Origin: Megalobrama amblycephala | Taxonomy: Eukaryota > Chordata > Actinopteri > Cypriniformes > Xenocyprididae | Length of the DNA stretch: 64,000 nucleotides | Assembly (NCBI RefSeq): GCF_018812025.1 | Contig: NC_063053.1 | Span: 10,185,623-10,249,622, forward strand | Direction of reading: 5' to 3' | Shown here: piece after piece, positions 62,301-63,904 of the stretch | Position numbering within the stretch: position 1 is the stretch's first letter | Layout: each line of letters starts with the position of its first letter | Notes under the pieces: generated by a model | Told to the model about the DNA's origin: nothing | Seen by the model: only the letters and a program-made list of their open reading frames with translations | The model's database searches: none | Position numbers and translations under genes: made by a program

Positions 62301-63904
62301 AAAATATAAAAATATTAATAAATAATATAATTGTATATAAATAATAATACAGTAATAAATGAAGAAATATCAGTGTCCTATTGATTTTATAATATAAAAT
62401 CTATATATATATATATATATACACTACCGCTCAAAAGTTTGGGATCGGTAAGATTTTTAATGTTTTTAAAAGAAGTTTCGTCTGCTCACCAAGGGTGCAT
62501 TTACTTAATTAAAAATACAGTAAAAACAGTAATATTGTGAAATATTATTACAATTTAAAGTTTTCTATTTGAAAATATTTTAAAATGTAATTTATTCTTG
62601 TGTTGGCAAAGCTGAAATTTCACCATCGTTAATCCAGTCTTCAATGTCACATGATCCTTCAGAAATCTTTCTAATATGTCAATTTGCTGCTCAAGAAACA
62701 TTTATTGTTTACAATTGTACAAAATATTTGTGTACAATATTTTGTTTTCAGGATTCTTTGATGAATAGAAAGTTCAAAAGAACAGTGTTTATTTGAAATC
62801 TAATCTTTTGTAACATTATAAATGTCTTTACTGCCACTTTTGATTGATTTAATGCATCCTTGCTGAATAAAAGTATTCATTTCTTTAACTTCTTTTCAAA
62901 AAAATCTAAATAAAAATTCTTACTGACCCCAAATTTTTGAACGGTAGTGTATATATATATACATGCATACATACTACTATGTTAAAGGTGTGTTATGTTC
63001 TGTTGTGTGTGTTTTCAGGTGTGGTAGTAACACAGCTCTCGGCGAGTGACGCTGACGCCGGCTCTAATGGTTGGCTGCAGTATAGATTAGACACTGGTGC
63101 TCAAGACCGTTTCGTTGTTGACGCACTCTCTGGTGCAGTTCTGGTCGGCAATGCTACACTGGACAGAGAGGAGCGTAGCTCGTACCGTCTGGTTGTCATA
63201 GCAACTGACCGAGGCACGCCCTCTCTCTCGGGGACGGCAACGTTATCTGTTGTTCTAGATGACGTCAACGACTCTCGTCCTCGTTTCATACGGCCCGTGC
63301 AGACGATCAGCGTTAACGAGTCAACTCCACCTGGAGAGGTCGTAGCTACGCTCACCGCCGAGGACCCTGATCTACGACCCCGTCTGGAGTATTACATCAT
63401 CTCTGTGGAAGCAAAGGATGATGGGAATAATCCAGTGGTTGGGCTGCAGCAGTCGTTTGGGATTGACTTTCACACAGGCAAGCAATAATTTCTTACAAAC
63501 TATGTTATAAGACATTTTTTCTTGCTCTTTTAGCCCTCTGAGACATCACAGAATAAATCCCTCACAACAAAAAAACTCAAGTAACTTTGCCTCAACAGAG
63601 GATGTGATTGGATAACTGAACTAACCAGTGGATTAGTTTCATTGCACAGCATCTCAAATGTTGGTTTGATCATTCTGATATACCTGAGACGCTAAACACT
63701 ATACGTTTTTATTAATAATCTATTTTCTACGGATAAAATGAACCCTGTTGTACTCTATTGTTTTAATATTTGTGTCCATCTTCTTAGGTGCTGTGTTTGT
63801 ACGAAACCCCTTGAACCGAGAGCTGGTTGCCACTTTTGAGATCATCGTTTCAGTGCATGACAACGCTAGTGATGTTATTGATATGTCAGTCAGTGTACCT
63901 AATG
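1610..63904 (+). CDS. cdh23: cadherin-23, partial gene (EC6 to EC21), 33 exons
   Basis: Span of the host gene; the exons are listed separately. The protein is a giant atypical cadherin of hair-cell tip links and other adhesion sites, binding protocadherin-15 through its N-terminus (family knowledge). Joining the exons gives an open frame of 1,691 codons with repeated cadherin signatures: LDRE or LDYE in each repeat, AxDxD, and DxNDN linkers followed by PxF. Order and wording of the repeats match vertebrate CDH23, for example [10 protein letters not shown] in EC12, NELDEAV at the EC12/EC13 join and EGQPGPRVW in EC17. The human protein is about 3,350 residues, so roughly half is here. Other protocadherins and FAT or dachsous cadherins are excluded by these repeat-specific phrases, the many small phased exons, and the two nested genes known to lie in CDH23. 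No start or stop codon lies in the window. Confidence 0.96.
2004..2131 (+). CDS. cdh23: cdh23 exon, EC6 second half
   Basis: Acceptor TTTAG, donor TTT/GTGAGT, phase 1 in and 0 out. Encodes RPLDYEQ (the DRE-like motif), [14 protein letters not shown] and the last strand VTIELF. Agrees closely with EC6 of other vertebrate CDH23. Confidence 0.94.
2255..2400. repeat. fragment of the GGGGTCAGTAAGA foldback family
   Basis: Half copy of the dispersed family seen complete at 55338-56269: GTTGGGGTCAGTAAGAG, then a poly-T and TTCAGCAAG-like words. Confidence 0.6.
2430..3120. repeat. probable non-autonomous DNA transposon copy
   Basis: Begins with AGTTCCTGTCCTTGATTC and ends with GCCGTGACTTATTCACTAT. 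It looks like a dispersed fish element, recognised by style only. I could not fix a target duplication and the boundaries are approximate. Confidence 0.4.
3928..4000 (+). CDS. cdh23: cdh23 exon, EC6-EC7 linker
   Basis: Acceptor CTGCAG, donor GCAG/GTACGT, phase 0 in and 1 out. Encodes DENDNPPEF, a canonical calcium linker, then the first strand of EC7 ending IPENIVA. Confidence 0.94.
4001..5260 (+). other. cdh23 intron with two microsatellites
   Basis: Contains a (TG)n tract at about 4961-5002 and a (CT)n tract at about 5225-5256 which serves as the polypyrimidine tract of the next exon. Nothing else recognised. Confidence 0.7.
5261..5377 (+). CDS. cdh23: cdh23 exon, EC7 middle
   Basis: Acceptor GTTAG directly after the (CT)n run, donor TCAG/GTGGGC, phase 1 to 1. 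Encodes [17 protein letters not shown] and the strand [10 protein letters not shown]. The DLDASRE calcium segment, departing from the usual DxDxGxN, is also typical of EC7 in other CDH23. Confidence 0.94.
5456..6481. mobile_element. probable non-autonomous DNA transposon
   Basis: Ends carry related inverted sequences: CGGTATACTTCAAGCGAAC on the left and GTTCGCTAACACAGTATACCG on the right (inverted). No transposase motif found inside. Confidence 0.5.
7281..8458. mobile_element. hAT-like element with exact 8-bp target duplication
   Basis: The element spans 7289-8450 and begins CAGGGTGCGATTTGT; it ends with the exact inverse ACAAATCGCACCCTG. The 8 bases GAAATATC flank it on both sides (7281-7288 and 8451-8458). 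An 8-bp duplication and CAGGG ends are hallmarks of the hAT superfamily. No intact transposase is seen, so it is non-autonomous. It interrupts an older GTCCCCAC-type repeat. Confidence 0.85.
8459..8950. repeat. GTCCCCAC / GGGTAGGTTTAGG dispersed repeat, two units
   Basis: Two related units contain GTGGGGACAT or CCCCACAA ends and an internal GGTAGGTTTAGGGGTAGG. A third unit lies at 32481-32660. The last unit abuts the next cdh23 exon through a (GT)n tract at 8951-8970. Confidence 0.7.
8975..9087 (+). CDS. cdh23: cdh23 exon, EC7 end
   Basis: Acceptor ATAG follows a (GT)n microsatellite instead of a pyrimidine tract. Donor ACG/GTAATG, phase 1 in and 0 out. Encodes [15 protein letters not shown] and [16 protein letters not shown]. 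The similarity to other CDH23 is very high, so the exon is real despite the poor acceptor. Confidence 0.93.
9323..9430 (+). CDS. cdh23: cdh23 exon, EC7-EC8 linker
   Basis: Acceptor CTGCAG, donor ACT/GTGAGT, phase 0 to 0. Encodes [10 protein letters not shown] and the EC8 start ending [10 protein letters not shown]. The tryptophan in place of the usual PxF phenylalanine is typical of CDH23 EC8. Confidence 0.94.
9431..13714 (+). other. 4.3-kb cdh23 intron
   Basis: Holds the Tc1-like element at 11265-12357, a short threefold ATCAGGGTT repeat near 10677-10702, a GGGTTCT-type dispersed fragment near 10858-10960, a (GA)n run near 12786-12807, a TTAA-type fragment near 12959-13015 and a GGGGTCAGTA-family fragment at 13020-13130. 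No gene seen. Confidence 0.65.
11265..12357 (-). mobile_element. decayed Tc1-like transposon
   Basis: Short inverted ends: CACTTTATTAGATACACC on the left and, inverted, GTGTACCTAATAAAGTGG on the right. The minus strand still reads a Tc1 helix-turn-helix segment: [20 protein letters not shown], at about 12089-12148. Several frame breaks follow, so the transposase is dead. The text matches a Tc1 subgroup common in fish. Confidence 0.85.
13715..13904 (+). CDS. cdh23: cdh23 exon, EC8 body
   Basis: Acceptor GTGCAG, donor GACC/GTAAGC, phase 0 in and 1 out. Encodes [28 protein letters not shown] and [11 protein letters not shown], all at the places expected for EC8. Confidence 0.95.
14085..14345. 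repeat. half copy of the foldback family
   Basis: Contains GAATGATTTCTGAAGGATC, GTGACACTGAAGACTGG and the AT-rich CAATATTACTG words, as in the right arm of 55338-56269. Confidence 0.7.
14795..14940 (+). CDS. cdh23: cdh23 exon, EC8-EC9 linker
   Basis: Acceptor CCTCAG, donor AGG/GTTAGC (a rather weak donor), phase 1 in and 0 out. Encodes [16 protein letters not shown] and [14 protein letters not shown]. Confidence 0.93.
15280..15805. repeat. GCATGTTGCTA minisatellite
   Basis: Imperfect tandem repeats built on ATGTTGCTAGCATGTTTTA and relatives, in two blocks (about 15280-15545 and 15688-15805) separated by unrelated sequence. Confidence 0.8.
15910..16129 (+). CDS. cdh23: cdh23 exon, EC9 body
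   Basis: Acceptor CCTCAG, donor ACAG/GTATGG, phase 0 in and 1 out. Encodes [34 protein letters not shown] and TSTSTLTIT. The MGMPRxDF phrase is specific to CDH23 EC9. Confidence 0.95.
16228..16380 (+). CDS. cdh23: cdh23 exon, EC9-EC10 linker
   Basis: Acceptor GTGCAG, donor ACAG/GTCAGA, phase 1 to 1. Encodes [13 protein letters not shown] and [20 protein letters not shown], matching EC10, including the unusual cysteine before TDND. Confidence 0.95.
17211..18590 (+). mobile_element. decayed Tc1/mariner transposon with long inverted ends
   Basis: Inverted terminal repeats of about 130 bp (about 17211-17346 and 18452-18590) share GATTCCCTACATGTAAAG and CCAGTATCTCAAAATATTAG. Between them the plus strand reads a broken Tc1-type transposase: TWAKEKKNW near 17789, MIWGAV near 17957, LFQQDFSTC near 18097 and [10 protein letters not shown] near 18159, each close to a DDE-family landmark. 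Frameshifts and a missing final acidic segment make it inactive. Confidence 0.88.
18877..18990 (+). CDS. cdh23: cdh23 exon, EC10 second half
   Basis: Acceptor AATAG, donor ATTG/GTGAGT, phase 1 to 1. Encodes [20 protein letters not shown] and [19 protein letters not shown]10 of CDH23. Confidence 0.95.
18991..19851 (+). other. cdh23 intron, nothing recognised
   Basis: AT-rich with TAATATTATATATTTTT runs near 19320-19360. No gene or transposon ends seen. Confidence 0.6.
19852..20000 (+). CDS. cdh23: cdh23 exon, EC10-EC11 linker
   Basis: Acceptor CTGTAG, donor CAG/GTACAT, phase 1 in and 0 out. Encodes [27 protein letters not shown] and [12 protein letters not shown]. Confidence 0.95.
21113..22877. 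mobile_element. composite region bounded by GCTCTGTTCCAAAACC ends
   Basis: The left end reads GCTCTTTTCCAAAACCTAGT; the right end, inverted, reads GCTCTGTTGCAAAACCTAGT. A third similar end lies at about 16516. Inside are a dispersed repeat (21258-21475, GTAACACTTTACAATAAGG) and the palindrome at 21954-22756. The right end stops one base short of the antisense gene's stop codon. Confidence 0.6.
21954..22756. mobile_element. 803-bp near-perfect palindrome with TTAA flanks
   Basis: The two halves are nearly perfect inverse copies: AGGATTAGTCCACTTTTAAA on the left and its inverse on the right, and CTTCCCTATTC opposite GAATAGGGAAG at the centre near 22340. TTAA lies at both outer edges (21954-21957, 22753-22756). 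It is a foldback MITE of a TTAA-inserting family. Confidence 0.85.
22878..23318 (-). CDS. c10orf105: C10orf105-like single-pass membrane protein
   Basis: A 146-residue protein of unknown function. The N-terminus has no signal peptide but carries two glycosylation sequons (NLS at residues 6 and 11). Residues 31-52 form one strong membrane segment ([14 protein letters not shown] and on). Residues 79-93 read [15 protein letters not shown], which together with the preceding HPLP and the membrane segment matches human C10orf105 (recalled), a gene also nested antisense inside CDH23. The start has a good context (AAAATGG) and lies 13 bases after a splice acceptor (CTCTACAG, exon from 23331), so an upstream non-coding exon is likely on the minus strand. 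The stop codon TGA overlaps the end of a transposon repeat, so the last residues may differ from the ancestral ones. Function remains unknown. Confidence 0.87.
   Translation of the reverse strand: MDVPFNLSLSNLSLSVSPTSPPLDLQHPLPTIIIIVCLFVLFGGCVIFLAVGCSPGGSWGVDGDCGPADGLSCEQTLSSEPQLKLWKRLGSMRQSFSSTPAFRRPVQPYVAQSRMQSGSVPLAESKTNDSHTYITIPSLLQYATEI
23319..23331 (-). other. c10orf105: 5' untranslated part of the C10orf105 coding exon
   Basis: On the minus strand, GATCTCTACAG is followed by ATCCAGGAACAAA and then the ATG. It is a good acceptor, implying a separate upstream first exon that I could not locate. Confidence 0.6.
24700..25663. mobile_element. AAAGGTGCCCT-ended non-autonomous element, copy 1
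   Basis: Ends are AAAGGTGCCCTCGAATG and, inverted, CTAGGGCACCTTT. The interior matches copy 2 at 44348-45293 in the opposite orientation over nearly its whole length, including GGGCGTGGACCACGGG-like and TAACAGTCGGGGTGTACGCC words. Confidence 0.8.
25670..26385. repeat. ACGGTAAA-type dispersed repeat
   Basis: Contains TTACGGTAAAGTTCTGGC-like and TTACCGTAAATTTTGCTGG words at the right, and inverse forms (AAACCGTAAATTGACA, ACAGTTAAATTCACAG) at the left. Boundaries approximate. Confidence 0.5.
27096..27944. mobile_element. foldback element, arms of about 330 bp
   Basis: Left arm starts TACAGTACTGTGCAAAAGTC; the right arm ends with the exact inverse. The arms share long stretches, such as GAGCACCGGCTGTTGTCAGA against its inverse. 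A spacer of about 150 bp near 27460-27610 is not palindromic. Confidence 0.85.
28020..28440. repeat. foldback-family copy, single arm
   Basis: CACCAAGGCTGA, TTCAGCATCATTACTCCAG, GTGTCACATGATCCTGCAG and TTGATCAATTTAATGCATCC occur in family order. Confidence 0.75.
30039..30123. repeat. (TA)n microsatellite
   Basis: About 42 uninterrupted TA units. A second tract of about 30 units follows at 30234-30296. Confidence 0.95.
30234..30296. repeat. (TA)n microsatellite
   Basis: Pure TA tract, directly followed by the foldback element that begins CAGTTGCAAGAAAAAG. Confidence 0.95.
30295..31418. mobile_element. 1.1-kb foldback element between TA tracts
   Basis: Arms of about 500 bp are inverted copies: GTGAACCCTTGATTCTTAAT-type words at 30504 against AATCAAGGGTTCACAAAC at 31312, and GGATGACTGAGGGACTCAAA at 30739 against its inverse near 31074. 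The right arm lacks the outermost ~110 bp and runs into a (TA)n tract at 31418-31441. Confidence 0.85.
31808..31868 (+). CDS. cdh23: cdh23 exon, EC11 calcium segment
   Basis: Acceptor CTGCAG, donor TCCG/GTAACT, phase 0 in and 1 out. Only 61 nt, encoding [20 protein letters not shown] of EC11. Confidence 0.93.
32314..32459 (+). CDS. cdh23: cdh23 exon, EC11 second half
   Basis: Acceptor CATAG, donor AGG/GTGTGT, phase 1 in and 0 out. Encodes [31 protein letters not shown] and GSMRSSVR, matching EC11. Confidence 0.94.
32481..32660. repeat. GTCCCCAT / GGGGTAGGGTTAGG unit
   Basis: Same family as 8459-8950: TTGGTCCCCATGAGGAAAAC and TTAGGGGTAGGGTTAGGGG. Confidence 0.75.
32882..33433. mobile_element. 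MITE with GCTGTCTGAAATTGCCCC ends
   Basis: The left end GGGCTGTCTGAAATTGCCCC is answered by an inverse GGGGGTGATTTCGAACACAGC on the right. No coding content. Confidence 0.65.
33500..34030 (+). mobile_element. THAP-bearing short transposon remnant
   Basis: Arms at about 33560-33610 and 33952-34003 are inverse copies (GTGAAGCTGCCTCCTTGTC on the left, GACAAGGAGGCAGCTTCACA on the right), with looser outer similarity through CCACGCCCAC and GTGGGTGTGG. The centre is the THAP exon. Confidence 0.7.
33601..33814 (+). pseudogene. THAP-domain exon fossil
   Basis: Reading from the ATG at 33601 gives a THAP zinc-finger pattern: [10 protein letters not shown] (C-x4-C), then [15 protein letters not shown] and YAYVCSKH (C-x2-H). 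THAP domains are DNA-binding zinc fingers of P-element and Kolobok-type transposases and their domesticated relatives. One in-frame TAA at 33655-33657 breaks it before the FYKLP strand. A good splice donor (AATG/GTAAGT) follows at 33815. It is a decayed first exon of a transposase or of a captured THAP gene, and no further exon is visible. Confidence 0.75.
34403..34538 (+). CDS. cdh23: cdh23 exon, EC11-EC12 linker
   Basis: Acceptor CTGTAG, donor ACAG/GTACAC, phase 0 in and 1 out. Encodes [29 protein letters not shown] and RATDPDT, specific to EC12. Confidence 0.95.
34539..35918 (+). other. cdh23 intron
   Basis: 34539-35050 contains nothing recognised; 35100-35470 is very AT-rich. 35490-35905 is a foldback-family copy reaching almost to the next exon. 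Confidence 0.65.
35490..35905. repeat. foldback-family copy abutting an exon
   Basis: Contains TTCAGCATCATTACTCCAG, TGTCACATGATCCTTCAG and, at the end, TCAATTTAATGCATCCTTGC and TGAATAAAAGTATTC, about 13-20 bases before the exon at 35919. Confidence 0.8.
35919..36307 (+). CDS. cdh23: cdh23 exon, EC12 and EC13
   Basis: Acceptor TTTTTTAG, donor ACG/GTGAGG, phase 1 in and 0 out. Encodes [20 protein letters not shown] of EC12, the unusual linker NELDEAVAF, and the EC13 start ending LFKIDSIT. The absence of DxNDN at this join is a known CDH23 trait. Confidence 0.96.
36554..36856. mobile_element. TTAA-flanked palindromic MITE
   Basis: 303 bp, TTAA at both edges. The arms CTGGTCCCCATTGACTTCC and, inverted, GTCAATGAGGACCATAAAC are palindromic. 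The right end GGGTGAACTATCCCTTTAA is typical of the family also at 60756. Confidence 0.75.
36857..37508 (+). other. remainder of the cdh23 intron
   Basis: No gene or clear transposon end recognised; moderately AT-rich. Confidence 0.5.
37509..37610 (+). CDS. cdh23: cdh23 exon, EC13 second half
   Basis: Acceptor CTACAG, donor GTG/GTAATG, phase 0 to 0. Encodes [20 protein letters not shown] and [11 protein letters not shown]. It stops one residue short of the usual strand G, see the microexon. Confidence 0.94.
37840..37842 (+). CDS. cdh23: probable 3-nt cdh23 microexon (one lysine)
   Basis: Flanked by a pyrimidine-rich stretch and acceptor TTTGTAG, then AAG, then donor GTAAAT. It would be in phase 0 and insert one lysine between DSTV and [11 protein letters not shown], restoring both the length of human CDH23 (DSTVKVYITV, recalled) and the in-out alternation of the last beta strand. 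Not provable without RNA. Confidence 0.72.
37952..38101 (+). CDS. cdh23: cdh23 exon, EC13-EC14 linker
   Basis: Acceptor TTGACAG, donor CTG/GTGAGG, phase 0 to 0. Encodes [30 protein letters not shown] and [10 protein letters not shown]. Confidence 0.95.
38186..38314 (+). CDS. cdh23: cdh23 exon, EC14 middle
   Basis: Acceptor TTTTAG, donor AAA/GTGAGA, phase 0 to 0. The intron before it is only 84 bp. Encodes [19 protein letters not shown] and [14 protein letters not shown]. Confidence 0.94.
38438..38950. repeat. foldback-family copy
   Basis: From AGGGATCAGTAGGATTTTC through GAATGATTTCTGAAGGATC and GTGACACTGAAGACTGG to GCTGAGCATAAGAGACTTC; both arms are recognisable. Confidence 0.8.
39139..39267 (+). 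CDS. cdh23: cdh23 exon, EC14-EC15 linker
   Basis: Acceptor GATCAG, donor GAG/GTCAGA, phase 0 to 0. Encodes [30 protein letters not shown] and GYNVSVSE. Confidence 0.94.
39410..39790. repeat. AT-rich tract with (AT)n and (AC)n microsatellites
   Basis: Contains an inverted repeat of ATTACATAATATATGATT at 39427 and 39490, (AT)n and (AC)n at about 39579-39622, and (AT)n at about 39669-39735. Confidence 0.8.
39899..40536. mobile_element. GGGACTTTC-ended transposon remnant
   Basis: Left end GGGACTTTCACACC followed by repeated GTTCCTAGAACT words; right end, inverted, GGTGGGAAAGCCCC with GTTCCTATAACTATTC. No target duplication found. Confidence 0.6.
40659..40886 (+). CDS. cdh23: cdh23 exon, EC15 body
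   Basis: Acceptor TTTTAG, donor TCA/GTAAGT, phase 0 to 0. Encodes [50 protein letters not shown] and [10 protein letters not shown], matching EC15. Confidence 0.96.
41575..43128 (-). other. vsir: putative vsir 3' untranslated region
   Basis: Follows the vsir stop codon on the minus strand without an evident further intron. Minus-strand AATAAA signals occur at 41598-41603, near 41645 and around 41945-41960. Extent is an inference. Confidence 0.4.
43129..43163 (-). CDS. vsir: vsir exon 7, C-terminus
   Basis: Acceptor TTTTGCAG, then [11 protein letters not shown] and TAA. Human VISTA ends with a closely similar DPVPDSPN segment, which identifies this tiny exon despite its 3.1-kb distance from exon 6. 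Confidence 0.88.
43129..53861 (-). CDS. vsir: V-set immunoregulatory receptor (VISTA), complete gene
   Basis: Seven exons join into a 279-residue type I membrane protein with unbroken phase: 53807-53861, 48201-48572, 48053-48115, 47402-47512, 47166-47193, 46309-46484 and 43129-43163. Residues 1-18 are a signal peptide, 19-142 an Ig V-type domain, 143-163 a stalk, about 169-190 a membrane helix ([13 protein letters not shown]), and the rest a cytoplasmic tail. The Ig domain and stalk keep the pattern of human VISTA cysteines (YEC, LTC, ERC, YCC, LKC). Tail motifs [28 protein letters not shown] and DPIPESPN match human VSIR, which is 311 residues long (recalled). VISTA restrains T-cell and myeloid activation. 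It is transcribed opposite to its host cdh23, as in human. Promoter not defined; CpG-dense sequence lies just inside intron 1. Confidence 0.95.
43569..44249. mobile_element. hAT-like element with exact 8-bp target duplication
   Basis: The element 43577-44241 begins TAGTGTTGCACGATA and ends CGTGACAACACTA. GATTGGCC flanks it on both sides (43569-43576, 44242-44249). It lies in the last vsir intron. Interior has GGTATCG words but no transposase. Confidence 0.82.
44348..45293. mobile_element. AAAGGTGTCCT-ended element, copy 2, inverted
   Basis: Inverse of 24700-25663. The left end is intact (AAAGGTGTCCTAGAAC), while the right end stops at CATTCGAGGGC, a few bases short of the expected terminus. 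Confidence 0.8.
45600..45735. repeat. half of a TTAA-type MITE
   Basis: Ends GGGGGAACTATCCCTTTAA with GAACGACATGAGGGTGAG inside, as in the left half of 58892 in inverse. Confidence 0.6.
46309..46484 (-). CDS. vsir: vsir exon 6, main cytoplasmic tail
   Basis: Acceptor CTCTCTAG, donor CAGG/GTACGA, phase 2 in and 1 out. Encodes [20 protein letters not shown] and [14 protein letters not shown], the conserved serine-rich tail. Confidence 0.92.
46485..47165 (-). other. vsir intron 5, no other content
   Basis: AT-rich intron, no repeat ends recognised. Confidence 0.6.
47166..47193 (-). CDS. vsir: vsir exon 5, 28 nt
   Basis: Acceptor TTCCCCAG, donor GACAG/GTGAGT-like (GTGAG), phase 1 in and 2 out. 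Encodes SHELVRMD, matching the human QELVRMD segment. Confidence 0.9.
47402..47512 (-). CDS. vsir: vsir exon 4, transmembrane segment
   Basis: Acceptor TTTTTCAG, donor AGAC/GTGAGT, phase 1 to 1. Encodes [12 protein letters not shown] and [16 protein letters not shown], nearly identical to the human membrane helix. Confidence 0.94.
48053..48115 (-). CDS. vsir: vsir exon 3, stalk
   Basis: Acceptor TTTCCACAG, donor GATG/GTACGA, phase 1 to 1. Encodes [20 protein letters not shown] and one more residue. The cysteine corresponds to the stalk cysteine of human VISTA. Confidence 0.85.
48201..48572 (-). CDS. vsir: vsir exon 2, Ig V-type domain
   Basis: Acceptor TCTCTCCAG, donor CCAT/GTAAGT, phase 1 to 1. 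Encodes [17 protein letters not shown] at the start, the YCCLLVDF strand F with the double cysteine peculiar to VISTA, and FIYLTVVP at the end. Confidence 0.96.
51066..51434. mobile_element. short element with CCCTGGACCACAAAACCAGTC ends
   Basis: Left GTAACCCTGGACCACAAAAC is inverted at the right as TTTTGTGGTCCAGGGTCACA. About 370 bp, AT-rich interior, non-coding. Confidence 0.75.
52546..52612. repeat. (GT)n microsatellite
   Basis: About 32 GT units with one interruption near the end. Confidence 0.95.
53200..53780. promoter_or_regulatory. CpG-dense stretch beside vsir exon 1
   Basis: CpG dinucleotides are frequent (for example CACGCGCTCGGAACGCAACG near 53575) against a very CpG-poor background. 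Its place just downstream of the vsir first exon suggests an unmethylated promoter-proximal region; this is an inference. Confidence 0.45.
53807..53861 (-). CDS. vsir: vsir exon 1, signal peptide
   Basis: Begins with ATG and encodes [18 protein letters not shown], a clear signal peptide, then donor AAAG/GTAATT in phase 1, fitting exon 2. No upstream in-frame ATG was seen in the preceding ~25 bases. Confidence 0.88.
54768..54885. repeat. small inverted repeat
   Basis: GTGTCCTTGTTACAGTG on the left, and TGTAACAAGGACACTG inverted on the right, about 85 bp apart. Confidence 0.65.
55338..56269. mobile_element. full-length foldback element (CAGTCCAAAAGTTTGG family)
   Basis: Complete palindromic copy: CAGTCCAAAAGTTTGGAACC on the left and its inverse at 56250-56267. 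Arms of about 400 bp hold TTCAGTGTCACATGATCC and its inverse. A (TA)n tract lies immediately on each side. Related fragments occur at 2255, 13020, 14085, 28020, 35490, 38438, 57167 and 62421. Confidence 0.88.
56270..56346. repeat. (TA)n microsatellite
   Basis: About 36 TA units on the right flank of the foldback. Confidence 0.95.
56440..56661 (+). CDS. cdh23: cdh23 exon, EC15-EC16 linker and EC16
   Basis: Acceptor TTCCACAG, donor ACG/GTGAGG, phase 0 to 0. Encodes [26 protein letters not shown] and [19 protein letters not shown]. It resumes exactly where the exon at 40659-40886 stops, on the far side of vsir. Confidence 0.95.
57167..57638. repeat. foldback-family copy
   Basis: From ACTGCTCAAAAGTTTTGGG to GATCAATTTAATGCATCC, about 110 bp before the next exon. 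Confidence 0.8.
57749..57868 (+). CDS. cdh23: cdh23 exon, EC16 end
   Basis: Acceptor TTCACAG, donor ACA/GTGAGT, phase 0 to 0. Encodes [19 protein letters not shown] and [15 protein letters not shown]. Confidence 0.95.
57950..58130 (+). CDS. cdh23: cdh23 exon, EC16-EC17 linker and EC17
   Basis: Acceptor ACCGCAG, phase 0 in and 1 out. The donor is the first GT of a (GT)n microsatellite (AAAA/GTGTGT). Encodes [26 protein letters not shown] and [15 protein letters not shown]. Confidence 0.94.
58131..58155. repeat. (GT)n microsatellite forming a splice donor
   Basis: Twelve GT units plus a G begin at the exon's last base. Confidence 0.93.
58286..58419 (+). CDS. cdh23: cdh23 exon, EC17 end
   Basis: Acceptor TTTCCCAG, donor ACG/GTATGC, phase 1 in and 0 out. 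Encodes [31 protein letters not shown] and LGTPALSAT. Confidence 0.94.
58892..59190. mobile_element. half of a TTAA-type MITE
   Basis: Starts TTAAAGGGTTAGTTCACCC, with CATGTCGTTCCAAACCTGTA inside, and fades near 59190 without a matching right end. Confidence 0.6.
59619..59828 (+). CDS. cdh23: cdh23 exon, EC17-EC18 linker and EC18
   Basis: Acceptor GTATCAG, donor ACG/GTAAGA, phase 0 to 0. Encodes [35 protein letters not shown] and FYINET. Confidence 0.95.
59906..60013 (+). CDS. cdh23: cdh23 exon, EC18 end
   Basis: Acceptor CTCCAG, donor AGG/GTAAGT, phase 0 to 0. Encodes [14 protein letters not shown] and [13 protein letters not shown], a phrase specific to CDH23. Confidence 0.95.
60122..60224 (+). 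CDS. cdh23: cdh23 exon, EC18-EC19 linker
   Basis: Acceptor TTCTCAG, donor ACAG/GTACAA, phase 0 in and 1 out. Encodes [13 protein letters not shown] and GEISENSLT. Confidence 0.94.
60330..60475. repeat. dispersed repeat fragment shared with 777-910
   Basis: GTTTTGTTCTCATCAGAGAG and GTCAGTGCAGTCAAATTGAT resemble the words at 870-910. Confidence 0.6.
60560..60685 (+). CDS. cdh23: cdh23 exon, EC19 middle
   Basis: Acceptor CATCAG, donor ACAG/GTCAGA, phase 1 to 1. Encodes [20 protein letters not shown] and [21 protein letters not shown]19. Confidence 0.94.
60756..61093. mobile_element. 338-bp palindromic MITE with TTAA flanks
   Basis: Nearly perfect palindrome: AGGATAGTTCAGCCAAAAAT on the left, with its inverse at the right end, centre near 60925 (CCATAGTCTGG / ACTATGG). 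TTAA at both edges. Confidence 0.88.
61094..61692 (+). other. remainder of cdh23 intron
   Basis: No gene or transposon end recognised. A (CT)n stretch just before 61691 provides the acceptor tract. Confidence 0.55.
61693..61896 (+). CDS. cdh23: cdh23 exon, EC19 end to EC20 start
   Basis: Acceptor TCTCTAG, donor ACAG/GTGAGA, phase 1 to 1. Encodes [32 protein letters not shown] and VHLPENSPT. Confidence 0.95.
61897..62420 (+). other. AT-rich cdh23 intron sequence
   Basis: AT-rich, ending in a (TA)n tract at about 62401-62420. Nothing else seen. Confidence 0.6.
62421..62950. mobile_element. foldback-family copy between TA tracts
   Basis: Begins ACACTACCGCTCAAAAGTTT and ends AATTTTTGAACGGTAGTGT, an inverted pair, flanked by (TA)n on both sides. 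Confidence 0.85.
63019..63477 (+). CDS. cdh23: cdh23 exon, EC20 and EC21
   Basis: Largest exon here. Acceptor TTTTCAG, phase 1 to 1. Encodes [34 protein letters not shown] and [10 protein letters not shown], then EC21 through [11 protein letters not shown] and FGIDFHT. The donor is ACAG/GCAAGC, a GC-type site. Confidence 0.95.
63788..63904 (+). CDS. cdh23: cdh23 exon, EC21 end
   Basis: Acceptor TTCTTAG, donor AATG/GTAAGA, phase 1 to 1. Encodes [19 protein letters not shown] and DNASD, then SVSVPN. The following EC21-EC22 linker exon is beyond the window; 63905-64000 is intron. Confidence 0.93.
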
